This document shows, one piece after another, positions 1 to 9,597 of a stretch of 64,000 nt of DNA (its first letter is position 1; each line of letters starts with the position of its first letter). Under the pieces are notes generated by a model. It did not search any database, was not told the origin of the DNA, and saw only the letters and a program-made list of their open reading frames with translations. The stretch is from JACJXF01 sp038316435 (GTDB lineage Bacteria; Bacteroidota; Bacteroidia; Bacteroidales; GCA-2748055), in assembly GCA_038316435.1 (NCBI GenBank), contig JBBQAQ010000002.1, forward strand, positions 62,001 to 126,000. Direction: 5' to 3'. The position numbers and the translations under genes were made by a program.

Positions 1-126
1 ACTTCCATAACTCCATGTATTCCAACCCTTACAAAGTTGTTTCTGAAGCGCAATATAGTTAGTGCTTTGCGAAAATGTGCTTTGAAAAAGCAATGTCAAC
101 AAAACAGCAAAAACAAATTTTTTCAT
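1..126 (-). CDS. N-terminus of a secreted protein (partial, runs off the left edge)
   Basis: Not in the gene calls because only 42 codons lie inside the window. The minus strand opens with ATG at 124-126 and stays open to base 1. It begins MKKFVFAVLLTLLFQSTFSQ, a clear Sec signal peptide, followed by a mature start containing KGWNTWSYGS. A GWNTW motif near the N-terminus recalls the MGH1-like/GH63-like glycoside hydrolases of Bacteroidota, but the fragment is too short to be sure. It lies downstream of the SusC/D operon on the same strand, so an exported enzyme of that locus fits. The reading frame is well supported; the enzyme family is a guess. Confidence 0.65.
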   Translation of the reverse strand, partial: MKKFVFAVLLTLLFQSTFSQSTNYIALQKQLCKGWNTWSYGS

Positions 127-260
127 TTTTTCAAATAATGAGAATTAGAATTTTAAGGGAATGTCCTTGTCATTGATTACATCCTGTTCATACATTGTCA
201 GTATATCCTCAACAAATTTGAAACAGGTGCTTAAAGTGACAGAGTGATTTTTAAAATTAA

Positions 261-284
261 GGGGAACAGCTTATGCTATTCCCC
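261..284 (-). terminator. Possible hairpin terminator after the PKD lipoprotein gene
   Basis: GGGGAACAGC and GCTATTCCCC form a 10-bp stem with one mismatch around a TTAT loop. On the minus strand it is followed by a T-rich stretch. It lies about 130 bases past the stop of the PKD lipoprotein and before the next gene, where a terminator of the SusCD operon would be expected. Confidence 0.45.
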
Positions 285-416
285 TCCCTCAATCAAATGA
301 ATGTCAAATTAAAGGTTTCACAGCAGTAACTTTTCAGGAGCATAAACGATTCATAATGTCTAAAGCTCTGATTATTCCGCTGATTTATTATTCCATTATA
401 AAGGGAATCACTGCCA

Positions 417-1361
417 TTATTCAACTGCATTTATAACCAGTTTATCAATGGCTATTCCATTTCCAAAGGTTGACGCCCCTCCCTTACCAACTTTAATTGC
501 CAGATAATAAGTGCCAGCTGCTGTTACAGCAAATTTGCCGGTAGAATTACATAAATTGGTAACGAAAATATCATATTTCATTGGTCCGTCCATTGCTGGC
601 ACAATCACATTCCAACCAGTCCAGGAGCCATAATACCAGCCAGTTACGCGTGCCAAGTTGTAGCCGTCATTTAGCGTTGGTTGAGTGGTATTAACTATGA
701 ACTCAAACCATTCATTTTTCATATTAGTTGAGTTTGCAGATGAGTCCTCTCCAGCATGTTTGGTAAGAAAAGAAATCTGATAGTTACCAACTTCCATTGC
801 GCCCAAACTTTGGTAGAAGATAGTTCCCTCTTCAAATGGGTTTGCAGGCGCAGTATTGGTCGGGAAAATATACAAGCTACCTCCTGTGCCTAGGGTAGGC
901 TTATATGCCGTATAACCAAACTGGTATTTAACGTTTGTGTAATTATCGTCTGCATCTTTCTGACCAGAGGTTAAAACGGTCCAAGCAGAAGCATCAGCGG
1001 TCTCAAAATTACCACCGGTAACATAGTTTTTAGGCAATGGGATGTCAACGCTTACGGTTTTTACTGAAGGTGTTGATCCTAATGCACCAGCAGCTGTTAA
1101 AGCAACCTCGTAAACTCCACCTGTGGCATAGATGTGAATAGGTGAATCTTCAGTTGAAACGGCAGTTCCATCTCCAAAATCCCATGAGTACACTTCTGCA
1201 TCTTTTGAAGTGTTTGTAAAAGTTACTTTTTTAGCAGCTCCATCAATTACATAGGTGAAATCAGCAACTGGCTGAACAATAGGATCATCCTTTTTGCAGG
1301 ATGCAGATACAATCAACAATGCTCCGATTAGAAGCGCAAAATTAAATTTTGTTGTTTTCAT
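417..1361 (-). CDS. PKD-domain surface lipoprotein of the SusC/D locus
   Basis: 314 aa. The N-terminus (MKTTKFNFALLIGALLIVSASCKK) is a lipoprotein signal with the lipobox Cys near residue 22. Residues about 30-105 form a PKD domain with the typical core YSWDFGDG. The remaining 200 residues are rich in Trp, Tyr and Asn and look like a beta-sandwich carbohydrate-binding module, though I cannot name the family. It is the last gene of the sigma-FecR-SusC-SusD-beta-helix series on this strand, 94 bases after the beta-helix gene. The likely role is a surface glycan-binding protein (SusE/F-like position), inferred from context rather than homology. Confidence 0.8.
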   Translation of the reverse strand: MKTTKFNFALLIGALLIVSASCKKDDPIVQPVADFTYVIDGAAKKVTFTNTSKDAEVYSWDFGDGTAVSTEDSPIHIYATGGVYEVALTAAGALGSTPSVKTVSVDIPLPKNYVTGGNFETADASAWTVLTSGQKDADDNYTNVKYQFGYTAYKPTLGTGGSLYIFPTNTAPANPFEEGTIFYQSLGAMEVGNYQISFLTKHAGEDSSANSTNMKNEWFEFIVNTTQPTLNDGYNLARVTGWYYGSWTGWNVIVPAMDGPMKYDIFVTNLCNSTGKFAVTAAGTYYLAIKVGKGGASTFGNGIAIDKLVINAVE

Positions 1362-1454
1362 AATGAATTGGTTTTTGTTTTAATTGATTGAAATAAGGAT
1401 TAATTAGTAATAGAATAATGTTTGTATTTCATTGATTTACTTTACTTTAATTTA

Positions 1455-3389
1455 TTAAAATTCCCAGCGGCCAATATCAGGGGCAGAACCTTTATAAGGA
1501 ATTCCAACATCAACTCCTTTATCGACGGCAGTACTTTGTTCGGAGAAAACCTTATAATAAGTGTCCCATTTATCACCTGAGAACTGAAAGTCTGGATTCT
1601 GTGAAAGATTGTCTGTTTGTGAAATCATTGTTCCTGATATTATCCAATCAGGGTTTACTACATTGAATTTCAGATTATTAATAAATGTTAACTGGTGTGC
1701 TGACGACTCAACATCTGCAACCTTAATTCCAAGAAATGCATTGTTTTTTGCAACAACATCCAGTATTCGATTACCTTTTATTTTTATGCCCCTTCGAAAT
1801 GAATCAAATACATTGTTATAGATCCTAATGTTCTTGAAATCCCAGTTACGGCTATTGTCGATGTAAATAGCGGGTGATCCTGCCCAGTTGTCGTTAAGGA
1901 TAGAATTGTAAAAAATATTATTTCTGATTGTAATATTTTCCCTTCCCATATCCCAAATGGCGATTCCAATACCTTTGTTTTCAAAATACGAATCATATAC
2001 TTCGACCTTGGGAGCACCAATTTCAACCGCCTCTTTCCCGCTGATACCGTCCTGATCAATCATTTTAATATCATGAACTCTCATATTTTTAACCAAGGAC
2101 TGATCAGCGAACATTTCGGGATGATTTACAATGGAAAGCCAGGTGTTGCAGGTAATATTGAAGATTTCGTTTCCGGAGCCAACGTTCCAGAGTTCAATGG
2201 AAATATCTTCTCCCCATTTTTGATCTGATTCGTTAACCGCGATATTGCAATCATGAATTTTTACATTTTTGAAATACCCGTCATATATAAACTTGATGCC
2301 ATATCCCTCGTTATCATTGATGGTAATGTTATATATTTCTGCTCCATCAAGCTGGGCAATATTTAGGTTGCCAAGAGTTTCGTCTGCAAGGTCTTTACCC
2401 GAATTCGTAAATGTGCATTCGTATATTTTTATGTTAGTCATGTAAAATCCAGGGTATGCGTACCAGATTTTATTGCCAGGAGCAAATACAGCGCCACGCT
2501 GTGCAAGATTCATAAATGAGACATTGTGCATGGTCACATTGTTTCTATTTTCGACCCAAACTCCGGTTTTAAGTGATTTACTATTCCCATCAATTGTAAA
2601 TCCGCTAATACTCTGGTTTCCATTTGCCGGAACAATCACTGCACTATTGGGATTACGGAACAATTCATTGTGCGGTGATACAAGCTGAATAAGGCTGCCA
2701 TCATACCAAAGCTTGTAATCTTTATCACCTGTATTAATAGATGAAGGTATTCTTACTCCTTTTGAACTGAGGATGGTAAGGTTTTCGCCAGCGCCTTTAA
2801 TGTTAACACCTATTGGAATGATTGAAGGTTCTGTTTCTTCAAAAGTACCCTCGCTTAGAAAAATAGTATCGTTTTCACCACCAGGTACCATAGTTGCTGC
2901 ATATGCGAGGGTTTTGAAAGATTTAATTGACGTTCCGTTTCCAGGGTTATCTATGCCATTAGGCGATACATAGTATCCGGTAATTCCCGGCGATGGATCA
3001 GGGGGCAACGCTCTAGTGCGAAAATAAATTCCGGAATTTGTTGCAATTGTGCTTCCTGAGGAATTTTCAGCAATAACTTTCCAATAAAATCTGGTATTGG
3101 CCGGTAGTTCTGTAACAGTCTGATAGTTCGTTGCAGTTAAACCAGATATATCTATTTGTGGGTTAGCAAAGTTTTCATCCTGTGAAACAACCAATTTATA
3201 TTGTGTTGCATTGGTAGAAGCTCCCCATGAAAATGAAGGTATAAAAGAAACATTGATTTCATTGGTTGATGGAACCGCCTGAACGAAAGTGCTTGCAGCT
3301 GGCATATCCGGATTATCATTCTTACATGATATACATTGTAATATCATGCAAAACAGTAAGCAGTTAGTCATCAGGTTATTTCGTTTCAT
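1455..3389 (-). CDS. Right-handed beta-helix lipoprotein (DUF1565/pectate-lyase-like fold)
   Basis: 644 aa. It begins with a lipoprotein signal ending in LQCISCKN. Residues about 35-125 resemble a fibronectin-III-like module (FYWKVIAENSSG). From about residue 138 a DUF1565-like start (YYVSPNGIDNPGNGTSIKSF) leads into a long parallel beta-helix with many short N-rich rungs (for example ITIRNNIFYNS) up to the C-terminus. Such helices occur in polysaccharide lyases, GH28-type hydrolases and non-catalytic binders; I see no diagnostic catalytic motif. It lies 27 bases after susD, so it is probably the main glycan-active product of the locus and a candidate lyase or binder. Confidence 0.75.
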   Translation of the reverse strand: MKRNNLMTNCLLFCMILQCISCKNDNPDMPAASTFVQAVPSTNEINVSFIPSFSWGASTNATQYKLVVSQDENFANPQIDISGLTATNYQTVTELPANTRFYWKVIAENSSGSTIATNSGIYFRTRALPPDPSPGITGYYVSPNGIDNPGNGTSIKSFKTLAYAATMVPGGENDTIFLSEGTFEETEPSIIPIGVNIKGAGENLTILSSKGVRIPSSINTGDKDYKLWYDGSLIQLVSPHNELFRNPNSAVIVPANGNQSISGFTIDGNSKSLKTGVWVENRNNVTMHNVSFMNLAQRGAVFAPGNKIWYAYPGFYMTNIKIYECTFTNSGKDLADETLGNLNIAQLDGAEIYNITINDNEGYGIKFIYDGYFKNVKIHDCNIAVNESDQKWGEDISIELWNVGSGNEIFNITCNTWLSIVNHPEMFADQSLVKNMRVHDIKMIDQDGISGKEAVEIGAPKVEVYDSYFENKGIGIAIWDMGRENITIRNNIFYNSILNDNWAGSPAIYIDNSRNWDFKNIRIYNNVFDSFRRGIKIKGNRILDVVAKNNAFLGIKVADVESSAHQLTFINNLKFNVVNPDWIISGTMISQTDNLSQNPDFQFSGDKWDTYYKVFSEQSTAVDKGVDVGIPYKGSAPDIGRWEF

Positions 3390-3415
3390 TTTGACTTAAT
3401 TGTAGCCAGTTAGCC

Positions 3416-4963
3416 TTAAAGGCCTTCGTTATAAATTATTTCTCTTTCAGGAATTGCCCAAATAAAGACATCACTGGTATATGGGTCTGTGCCAGGACCA
3501 CGCTCACCTCTGGATATGTCAATTTTTAATCCACGTAAATAATCGATCCGATCGCCTTCGCTGAACAACTCAATAAGGCGCTCATCATTAATCATTTGCT
3601 CTGTTACGGTTGCTGACGTTACTTCCTCATAAGGACCGCCCACACTTACATCCCAGGCACGTTTGCGAACTTCATTAAGATCAGAAGCTGCTCCAGATAT
3701 ATCTCCATTTCTAAAACGGCAGATTGATCTTGTAAGGCAAACTTCGGCCAACCTGATAAGCGGAACATTGGTATTCATCAGGCCAGTTCCTCTATAATAT
3801 TTGTTACACCAAAGTGTAGTAATGTTGGTTATTGCTGACCTACTATCCACATCCTGCTCTGGCTTGGACATTCCAACAGGATAGCGTACAGCAAAAAGTT
3901 GCTGAAAACGTTTGTCTGTTCGTGCAGCAATATTAAATGTAGTGTCAGTTAAAGGATCATTCATCCATCCTATCCTTTTAATAACGCTTTCGGCCAAATG
4001 GGTTTCGGCCCAGCTGCAAAGGTGATTTTCCCAGGTGTTATTTAACTCGCTTAAATGTTGAGGCGATGGGAGAGTGTTGTCATAATAAGGTGCATAAAAT
4101 ATAACCTCCTTGGCTCGGCCAAGTGAACTCTTATTGAATGCTTCTATCGGATCTTCAGTCAGATCGAAATCCCCGTTATTATGATCAATGATATAATCGC
4201 ATTCTGTCTGGGCATTCTGATAATCACCCATCAGGAAGTAGGTGCGCATGAGCATTGCTGAGGCTGCAAAGCGTGTGGCCCTTACTTGGTATGAGGGATT
4301 ATGCTTACCAGTAATATACTTTTCGGGTAGCATTTCTTTTGCTTTCAAAAAATCGGAAAGAATAAGGTCGAACACCTCCTGTGTATTACCAATCTTCGGA
4401 TTTTTTGCTTCTTCGATTGACTTGGCATAAGTTGTTGGCATAGGAATGCCTCCAGTTGCATTATCGCCTCCGGGAACATATGCGTGTCCAAAGGTTGTTT
4501 GTAATAGAAAATAAGAATATGCTCTTATAAAGTGTATTTCGCCAATAATGCGGTTTACATTATTCTCAATATTTTCAGTGCTTTCCGTTGGATAAGGGTT
4601 TCCATTATTGTTATCAACAAACTCAAGTGCGTTGTTTGCTGTAGCTATTGGCCGATAAAGAAGTAAAATGTTTTTATCCGTATAGGTATTAAATTCATCG
4701 GTTTTCCGCCAATATCCATACGTAGCATCGCTTACCCAGTTTACGTCGTCGCCCATACTTACTTTAACTATCGACCAATTAACCCAGGGGATATTCCATT
4801 GGTCGCCTCCCCATAATCCTGCGTATAAGGCTATTGGAACGCGTTCGAGTTCATCAACAGTGCTCCATGGGTTCTGTGGAGGTCTGTCAAGTTCGAAGTA
4901 CTTTTCACAACCGGAACTAAAAAGAATGAGGCTGAGTAGAGTAATAAATATAGTTTTTTTCAT
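3416..4963 (-). CDS. SusD/RagB family outer-membrane glycan-binding lipoprotein
   Basis: 515 aa, usual SusD length. The signal peptide ends with lipobox Cys in LILFSSGCEKYFEL. A typical SusD start (LDRPPQNPWSTVDELE), an N-terminal TPR-like helical part with GEIHFIRAYSYFLL (RagB hallmark: the residues before the first helix hairpin), and the closing motif RLIELFSEGDRIDYLRGL are all visible. SusD proteins sit on the cell surface as the lid of the SusC transporter and deliver oligosaccharides. The stop of susC and this start are 12 bases apart, the tight SusC-SusD pairing expected. Confidence 0.95.
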   Translation of the reverse strand: MKKTIFITLLSLILFSSGCEKYFELDRPPQNPWSTVDELERVPIALYAGLWGGDQWNIPWVNWSIVKVSMGDDVNWVSDATYGYWRKTDEFNTYTDKNILLLYRPIATANNALEFVDNNNGNPYPTESTENIENNVNRIIGEIHFIRAYSYFLLQTTFGHAYVPGGDNATGGIPMPTTYAKSIEEAKNPKIGNTQEVFDLILSDFLKAKEMLPEKYITGKHNPSYQVRATRFAASAMLMRTYFLMGDYQNAQTECDYIIDHNNGDFDLTEDPIEAFNKSSLGRAKEVIFYAPYYDNTLPSPQHLSELNNTWENHLCSWAETHLAESVIKRIGWMNDPLTDTTFNIAARTDKRFQQLFAVRYPVGMSKPEQDVDSRSAITNITTLWCNKYYRGTGLMNTNVPLIRLAEVCLTRSICRFRNGDISGAASDLNEVRKRAWDVSVGGPYEEVTSATVTEQMINDERLIELFSEGDRIDYLRGLKIDISRGERGPGTDPYTSDVFIWAIPEREIIYNEGL

Positions 4964-4974
4964 TGTTCTTGTTG

Positions 4975-7900
4975 TTAAAACTTAACGTCAACACCTAAAA
5001 TGATTGATTTTAACTGGGGGATAGCAGAAGAATAATATATCAATCCTGCTCCTTCAGGGTCAAACCCCGGATATTTTGTAAGTGTAAAAAAGTTTGTAGC
5101 AGTCATATAAACCCGGAAAGCCTGTATTTTTATTTGGTTTAGTATAGTAGGCTTTATTGTATAACCTATTTGCAAATTTCGCAACCTGATAAAATCGCCT
5201 TTATAGAGTTCTCGGTTGTGAAATACGTAGGAATCCCCGAAATCGGCATTTGCCGTACCACCAACAATGAATGTTCCTCGGGCAACAAGCTTGGGATATT
5301 TGGTAATATCGCCAACATTTTTCCATGAGTTATCATACAACTCACTTAACACAACCCTCGTTTCGCTCGGCACTGCGGCCATCTGTCTATCATAGTCAAG
5401 TATGTAATTACCACCTGAAAATGCAATCAGAAAACTTAAGTCAAATCCTTTATATTGAAATGTATTGGTTAAACCACCATAATATTTTGGATCAGTTGAG
5501 CTACCTTGATAAAAACGGTTTGCTGAAATATTTGTGCGGGTTGCAAGGATGAGGCTGTCTTTTCCTGACATATCCTTCAATCTCTCAGTTGCGCCTGTTT
5601 CGTCGTATTTATTCTTATCGAGGGCATAAATCATTGGAATTCCGGTAGCGCGATTAACTCCTGCCCAATCGGCAACAAACCATTCGTTACGCTGTGATCC
5701 CGTTCTTGATACGTTCGTAGTGCTTATTATTCCCTTTCCACTCTGATCTGCTGCGGATGTAATGCTTTTAATGTTGTTATTATTGAAAGAGACATTAAAA
5801 TCCGTGCTCCATTTAAAATCATTTCTGGCTATGTTTACAGAATGCAATTCAAGTTCCACTCCCGAATTCACCATATTGCCCACATTGCCCCATATACTAT
5901 TGGTTGCCAAATCATACACACCCCTATCGAAAGCCAGGTCCTGCGACCCCACTCCAGCCGAAACAGGTACCGGCGTCGTAAGCAACATACCGTAAACCAA
6001 ACGGTGATAATATGCGAGCGAGCCATTGATTTTGTTTTGCATCAATCCGAAATCAATGCCCAGGTCGGTGCTTTTTGTTGTTTCCCAGGTAAGATTAGCT
6101 GCTTGAAGGTTAACAGGTACTGTACCGTTTATTCCTAGTATATCTTTGCTGCCGTAGGGAGAGATTCCATTGTAATTTATTACATCAAGTTTTGATGGAA
6201 CATCCTGATTTCCATTTTCGCCATAGCTTCCCCTGAGTTTAACAAAGTTTCCCTCACCAAGAAATGAAGCGAAATTTTCCTCCGTAATGATCCAGCCTGC
6301 TGAAAATGCTAAAAATGTACCCCAACGATTTTCAGCTGTGAAGGTCGAGGATCCATCCTCACGTGCACTAATCCCAAAAAGATATCGGTCTTTATATTTG
6401 TAATTCGCGCGACCAAAGTAACCTGCAAGATAGCGTTCACCATTTTTGCCACCAGACAAAGAATTCAATACATTAGGGGTTCCCAGTTCCTGATACTTAC
6501 CAATCAGACCTTCGCCACTCATTCTTCTGCTATATTGACCTGTGCGTGTCCCTTCAGCACCTGCGACAATTGTAAAGGAATGTTCTTTAATTTTCTTATC
6601 ATAGGTACTGTAAAGATTAAAATTATATCCCTTATAAGTAATCGCTTCTTCTGTTGCTCTTGAAGATGGTTTCTGAGCTCCATTAAGCCAGATATCGCGG
6701 CTTTGCCATTCGGCAAGGTTACTTTGTATTATATCCGTACTAAGTTCAGTGCGTACTGAAAGACCTTTTACCTTTATAAAATCATAGTTAACTGATAATA
6801 CTGCAAGTCCGCGCAACTGGCCAACATTATTATATGTATTTTCTGAATCGGTCATTGCAGCAGGATTAGCTCCTGTATATGCGTTGAAATATTGATTTGG
6901 ATTGTCAGGATTATTTACCGGAAACCATGGAAGTGCATATGTTACAACATTAGTAATTCCATAACTTCTTTGATCATTATCGGAGGATGAAAAGTTCAGT
7001 TTTGCCTCAATTGTCAGGTTTGGGCGGGGATTAATTGTAACATTCGAACGAAGGGAGACTCTCTGAAGATCGTTATTCAGCAGCACACCCTTGTCTTTCC
7101 TATAGTTTCCTGACAGATAAAAAGAACCTTTTTCGAATCCCTGAGAACTTGAAAGATTATATTCTGAAAACGTTCCAGTACGGAAAGTCTTATCGTACCA
7201 ATTGGTATTGATCTGTTCAGCCTGTTCGCGCATTATCCTCGTATATGCCTGCGGAGAAAAACGGTAATAATCATTCATGGTGAATGGGGATCCTGTTGAA
7301 TTCATGTAAGCTTTATCCATTACCTTAAACCATTCAGTTGTATTCACATATCCTATATCTTCAGGTGTGCGTGTCAGGTTTGAATATCCGGTTGAATAAT
7401 TAAAAGTGACTGAACCGCCTCCCGTTTTACCACTTTTTGTTGTTACTATGATTACTCCGTTTGAAGCTCTCGACCCATAAATAGCAAGTGCTGCTGCATC
7501 TTTTAAAACCTGTATGCTTTCAATATCATTTGGGTTAATAAGCGACATTGGGTTAAGGTTTGAGGCGCCTAATCCGATTGGACTGCTGTAAACCGGCATT
7601 CCATCAATGATCCAAAGCGGGTCGGTACTTGAATTGATTGAGTTTGCACCTCTGATTTTGATTATAGCTGCTGCTCCCGGCGTTCCACCCTGCGATTGAA
7701 CCGAAACACCAGCAGCAAGTCCCTGAAGACCAGCATCGAAAGTGGTCATCGTTTTCGATTTCATTTCAGTCATATTAATTGAGGAAATCGAACCAATAAT
7801 ATCTCTCTTTTTTTGCATACCGTAACCAATCACCACCAATTCATCCAGATTTTCAGTAGACACTGCCAAAGAAATATTAAGATAATCTGCACCATATGCT

Positions 7901-8457
7901 GAAACTATTTTTTTCTCATACCCAATCATTGATATTTCAAATATTGCGGTGGCAGGATTCTGAACCGCGAAGGAAAAATTCCCGTCAACATCAGTTATTG
8001 ATCCATTTACGGTTCCTTTTACCAAAACAGTGGCTCCAACTATAAAAGACTTATCATCAGCATCGGTTACTGAGCCTTTAATAGTTTTCTTCTCTGAATT
8101 TTCAGGCGTCTGAGTTTTTTTTGTGATGGCAATTACCTCATCCATTATTTTGTAGGTAAGGTCGCTATTTTTCAAAATGACGTTAAGCAGCTCATCTATT
8201 GAAAGTTTTGATTCATTTATATTGAATTTCTGTGCCTGATTTGATATTTCATCATTATAAAAAAACAAGTATTTGGTTTTCTTTTCTATAGCTTTAAAAA
8301 TCTGTGAATAAGTAGCATTATCTATTTTTAGCGAAATTTTATCATTATTCTGAGCTAATAAATAGAAGGGGTTCGCAAGCAAAATGCTTAAAATTGCTAG
8401 AATTTGTAAACTGAACTGGTAACGAAATATTTTAGTTTTCAGTTGTTTGTTTCCCAT
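4975..8457 (-). CDS. SusC/RagA TonB-dependent outer-membrane transporter with N-terminal STN domain
   Basis: 1160 aa. After a signal peptide ending near FYLLAQ, residues about 45-110 are a secretin/TonB short N-terminal (STN) domain (IFKAIEKKTKYLFFYNDEIS), which contacts FecR-type anti-sigma factors. A carboxypeptidase-regulatory-like domain follows (about 125-210, GSITDVDGNFSF), then the plug with the SusC signature DPLWIIDGMPVY and a 22-stranded barrel ending at ILGVDVKF. The transporter imports oligosaccharides with SusD. The STN domain plus upstream FecR and sigma genes indicate substrate-induced trans-envelope signalling. It starts 20 bases after the FecR stop. Confidence 0.95.
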   Translation of the reverse strand: MGNKQLKTKIFRYQFSLQILAILSILLANPFYLLAQNNDKISLKIDNATYSQIFKAIEKKTKYLFFYNDEISNQAQKFNINESKLSIDELLNVILKNSDLTYKIMDEVIAITKKTQTPENSEKKTIKGSVTDADDKSFIVGATVLVKGTVNGSITDVDGNFSFAVQNPATAIFEISMIGYEKKIVSAYGADYLNISLAVSTENLDELVVIGYGMQKKRDIIGSISSINMTEMKSKTMTTFDAGLQGLAAGVSVQSQGGTPGAAAIIKIRGANSINSSTDPLWIIDGMPVYSSPIGLGASNLNPMSLINPNDIESIQVLKDAAALAIYGSRASNGVIIVTTKSGKTGGGSVTFNYSTGYSNLTRTPEDIGYVNTTEWFKVMDKAYMNSTGSPFTMNDYYRFSPQAYTRIMREQAEQINTNWYDKTFRTGTFSEYNLSSSQGFEKGSFYLSGNYRKDKGVLLNNDLQRVSLRSNVTINPRPNLTIEAKLNFSSSDNDQRSYGITNVVTYALPWFPVNNPDNPNQYFNAYTGANPAAMTDSENTYNNVGQLRGLAVLSVNYDFIKVKGLSVRTELSTDIIQSNLAEWQSRDIWLNGAQKPSSRATEEAITYKGYNFNLYSTYDKKIKEHSFTIVAGAEGTRTGQYSRRMSGEGLIGKYQELGTPNVLNSLSGGKNGERYLAGYFGRANYKYKDRYLFGISAREDGSSTFTAENRWGTFLAFSAGWIITEENFASFLGEGNFVKLRGSYGENGNQDVPSKLDVINYNGISPYGSKDILGINGTVPVNLQAANLTWETTKSTDLGIDFGLMQNKINGSLAYYHRLVYGMLLTTPVPVSAGVGSQDLAFDRGVYDLATNSIWGNVGNMVNSGVELELHSVNIARNDFKWSTDFNVSFNNNNIKSITSAADQSGKGIISTTNVSRTGSQRNEWFVADWAGVNRATGIPMIYALDKNKYDETGATERLKDMSGKDSLILATRTNISANRFYQGSSTDPKYYGGLTNTFQYKGFDLSFLIAFSGGNYILDYDRQMAAVPSETRVVLSELYDNSWKNVGDITKYPKLVARGTFIVGGTANADFGDSYVFHNRELYKGDFIRLRNLQIGYTIKPTILNQIKIQAFRVYMTATNFFTLTKYPGFDPEGAGLIYYSSAIPQLKSIILGVDVKF

Positions 8458-8477
8458 GATGGTTAAGCTTTATTCTG

Positions 8478-9488
8478 TTAGTTTCGATTACTTCTTTTTT
8501 TTGGCTTAATTGTAATAATATCTTCTGCACTTGAAATGCGGTTTACTGATATTTCAACCGGGGCAATTAGTTCTATTATCCTCAATATCTGTTCAAGTGG
8601 TTTGTTCTTTAAAATTGTACCTGTGAAACTCAGCTTTTTTAATTCTTCGTTAGGAATGTCAATTTTGACTGAGTAAATTCTTTCAAGTTTTGTAGCTATA
8701 TTTTCCAGCTTTTCCTTTTCAAAAGAATAGTATCCGTCTTTCCAAGAGGTGTAATACTCGGTATTTACATTACTGATACTATATGATTTGTTGGCTGAAT
8801 TATAGAGAAAAAGTTGACCTGGTTCCAGTATTTTGAGTTCCCTATTATTGTTATCAAGCAAAGTTACTTTCCCTTCAATTAGGGCAGTCTCACTGATTTT
8901 GTCCCCTGTGTATGCTGAAACATTAAAGCTTGTACCAAGTACTTTAATACTGTAGTTTTCGGTGTGAACAACGAATGGAGACTTCGCATCTTCGGTTACA
9001 GTGAAAAATGCTTCGCCCGAAATGGTAACTTCCCTGTTTTTTGACGAGAAAGTAGTCGGATATTTTATATTAGTAAGTGAATTTAGCCATACTTTAGTTC
9101 CATCGGGTAATGAAATCTGAGCAGTCTGGCCCGATTGGGTTGTAACTTCAGACCACTTATTATCACTTGACCTATTTATTGACGATGGAATAACTACTCT
9201 GACTACAAAAAAGGTAATAAATACAACAGCGGCATATTTCAAAACTGAGGTAAGCATCCGCATGCGAACGGTTCGTTGCTGATTCGAAATTTTTCCTAAC
9301 AGAAGGCTCAATTCTTTTTTTGTTTTTTGATTTTCTTCAGCCGTTTTGCCTGTGAGAGCCATAAGGTTTTTTAATCTGTAGAACTCTTCACGATTTTCAT
9401 CTGAACTGTTAATCCATTCCAATATCATAGGCTTTTGGTCAGCATTGGCTTTCCCTGTTATAAAGTCTATTATTTCACTTTCTTTCAT
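8478..9488 (-). CDS. FecR family anti-sigma factor (DUF4974 C-terminus)
   Basis: About 336 aa. An upstream ATG at 9515 would add nine residues, but the ATG at 9488 (MKESEIIDFITG) has AAAGGAAAAAAG just before it and gives the usual FecR N-terminus, so I prefer it. Residues about 1-80 form the cytoplasmic sigma-binding part, one membrane helix lies around 85-105 (VLKYAAVVFITFFVVRVVI), and the periplasmic FecR domain follows (QISLPDGTKVWLNSLTNIKY). The C-terminal DUF4974 part (SFTGTILKNKPLEQILRIIE) pairs with the SusC STN domain. It inhibits the neighbouring ECF sigma factor until the transporter is loaded. Confidence 0.93.
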   Translation of the reverse strand: MKESEIIDFITGKANADQKPMILEWINSSDENREEFYRLKNLMALTGKTAEENQKTKKELSLLLGKISNQQRTVRMRMLTSVLKYAAVVFITFFVVRVVIPSSINRSSDNKWSEVTTQSGQTAQISLPDGTKVWLNSLTNIKYPTTFSSKNREVTISGEAFFTVTEDAKSPFVVHTENYSIKVLGTSFNVSAYTGDKISETALIEGKVTLLDNNNRELKILEPGQLFLYNSANKSYSISNVNTEYYTSWKDGYYSFEKEKLENIATKLERIYSVKIDIPNEELKKLSFTGTILKNKPLEQILRIIELIAPVEISVNRISSAEDIITIKPKKRSNRN

Positions 9489-9597
9489 CTTTTTTCCTTT
9501 CTTTATATGAAACAACTAAATCCACCTCAACCCTATATGGCGAAGTGAATAATTTTAAAAATAAATCTTTTGAATTAATTATGAGCGATAAAACAGC

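Noticed and set aside
8489..9515. Longer FecR start at 9515
   Set aside because: The nine added residues (MFHIKKGKK) cover the Shine-Dalgarno-like AAAGGAAAAAAG of the ATG at 9488, which gives the usual FecR N-terminus.
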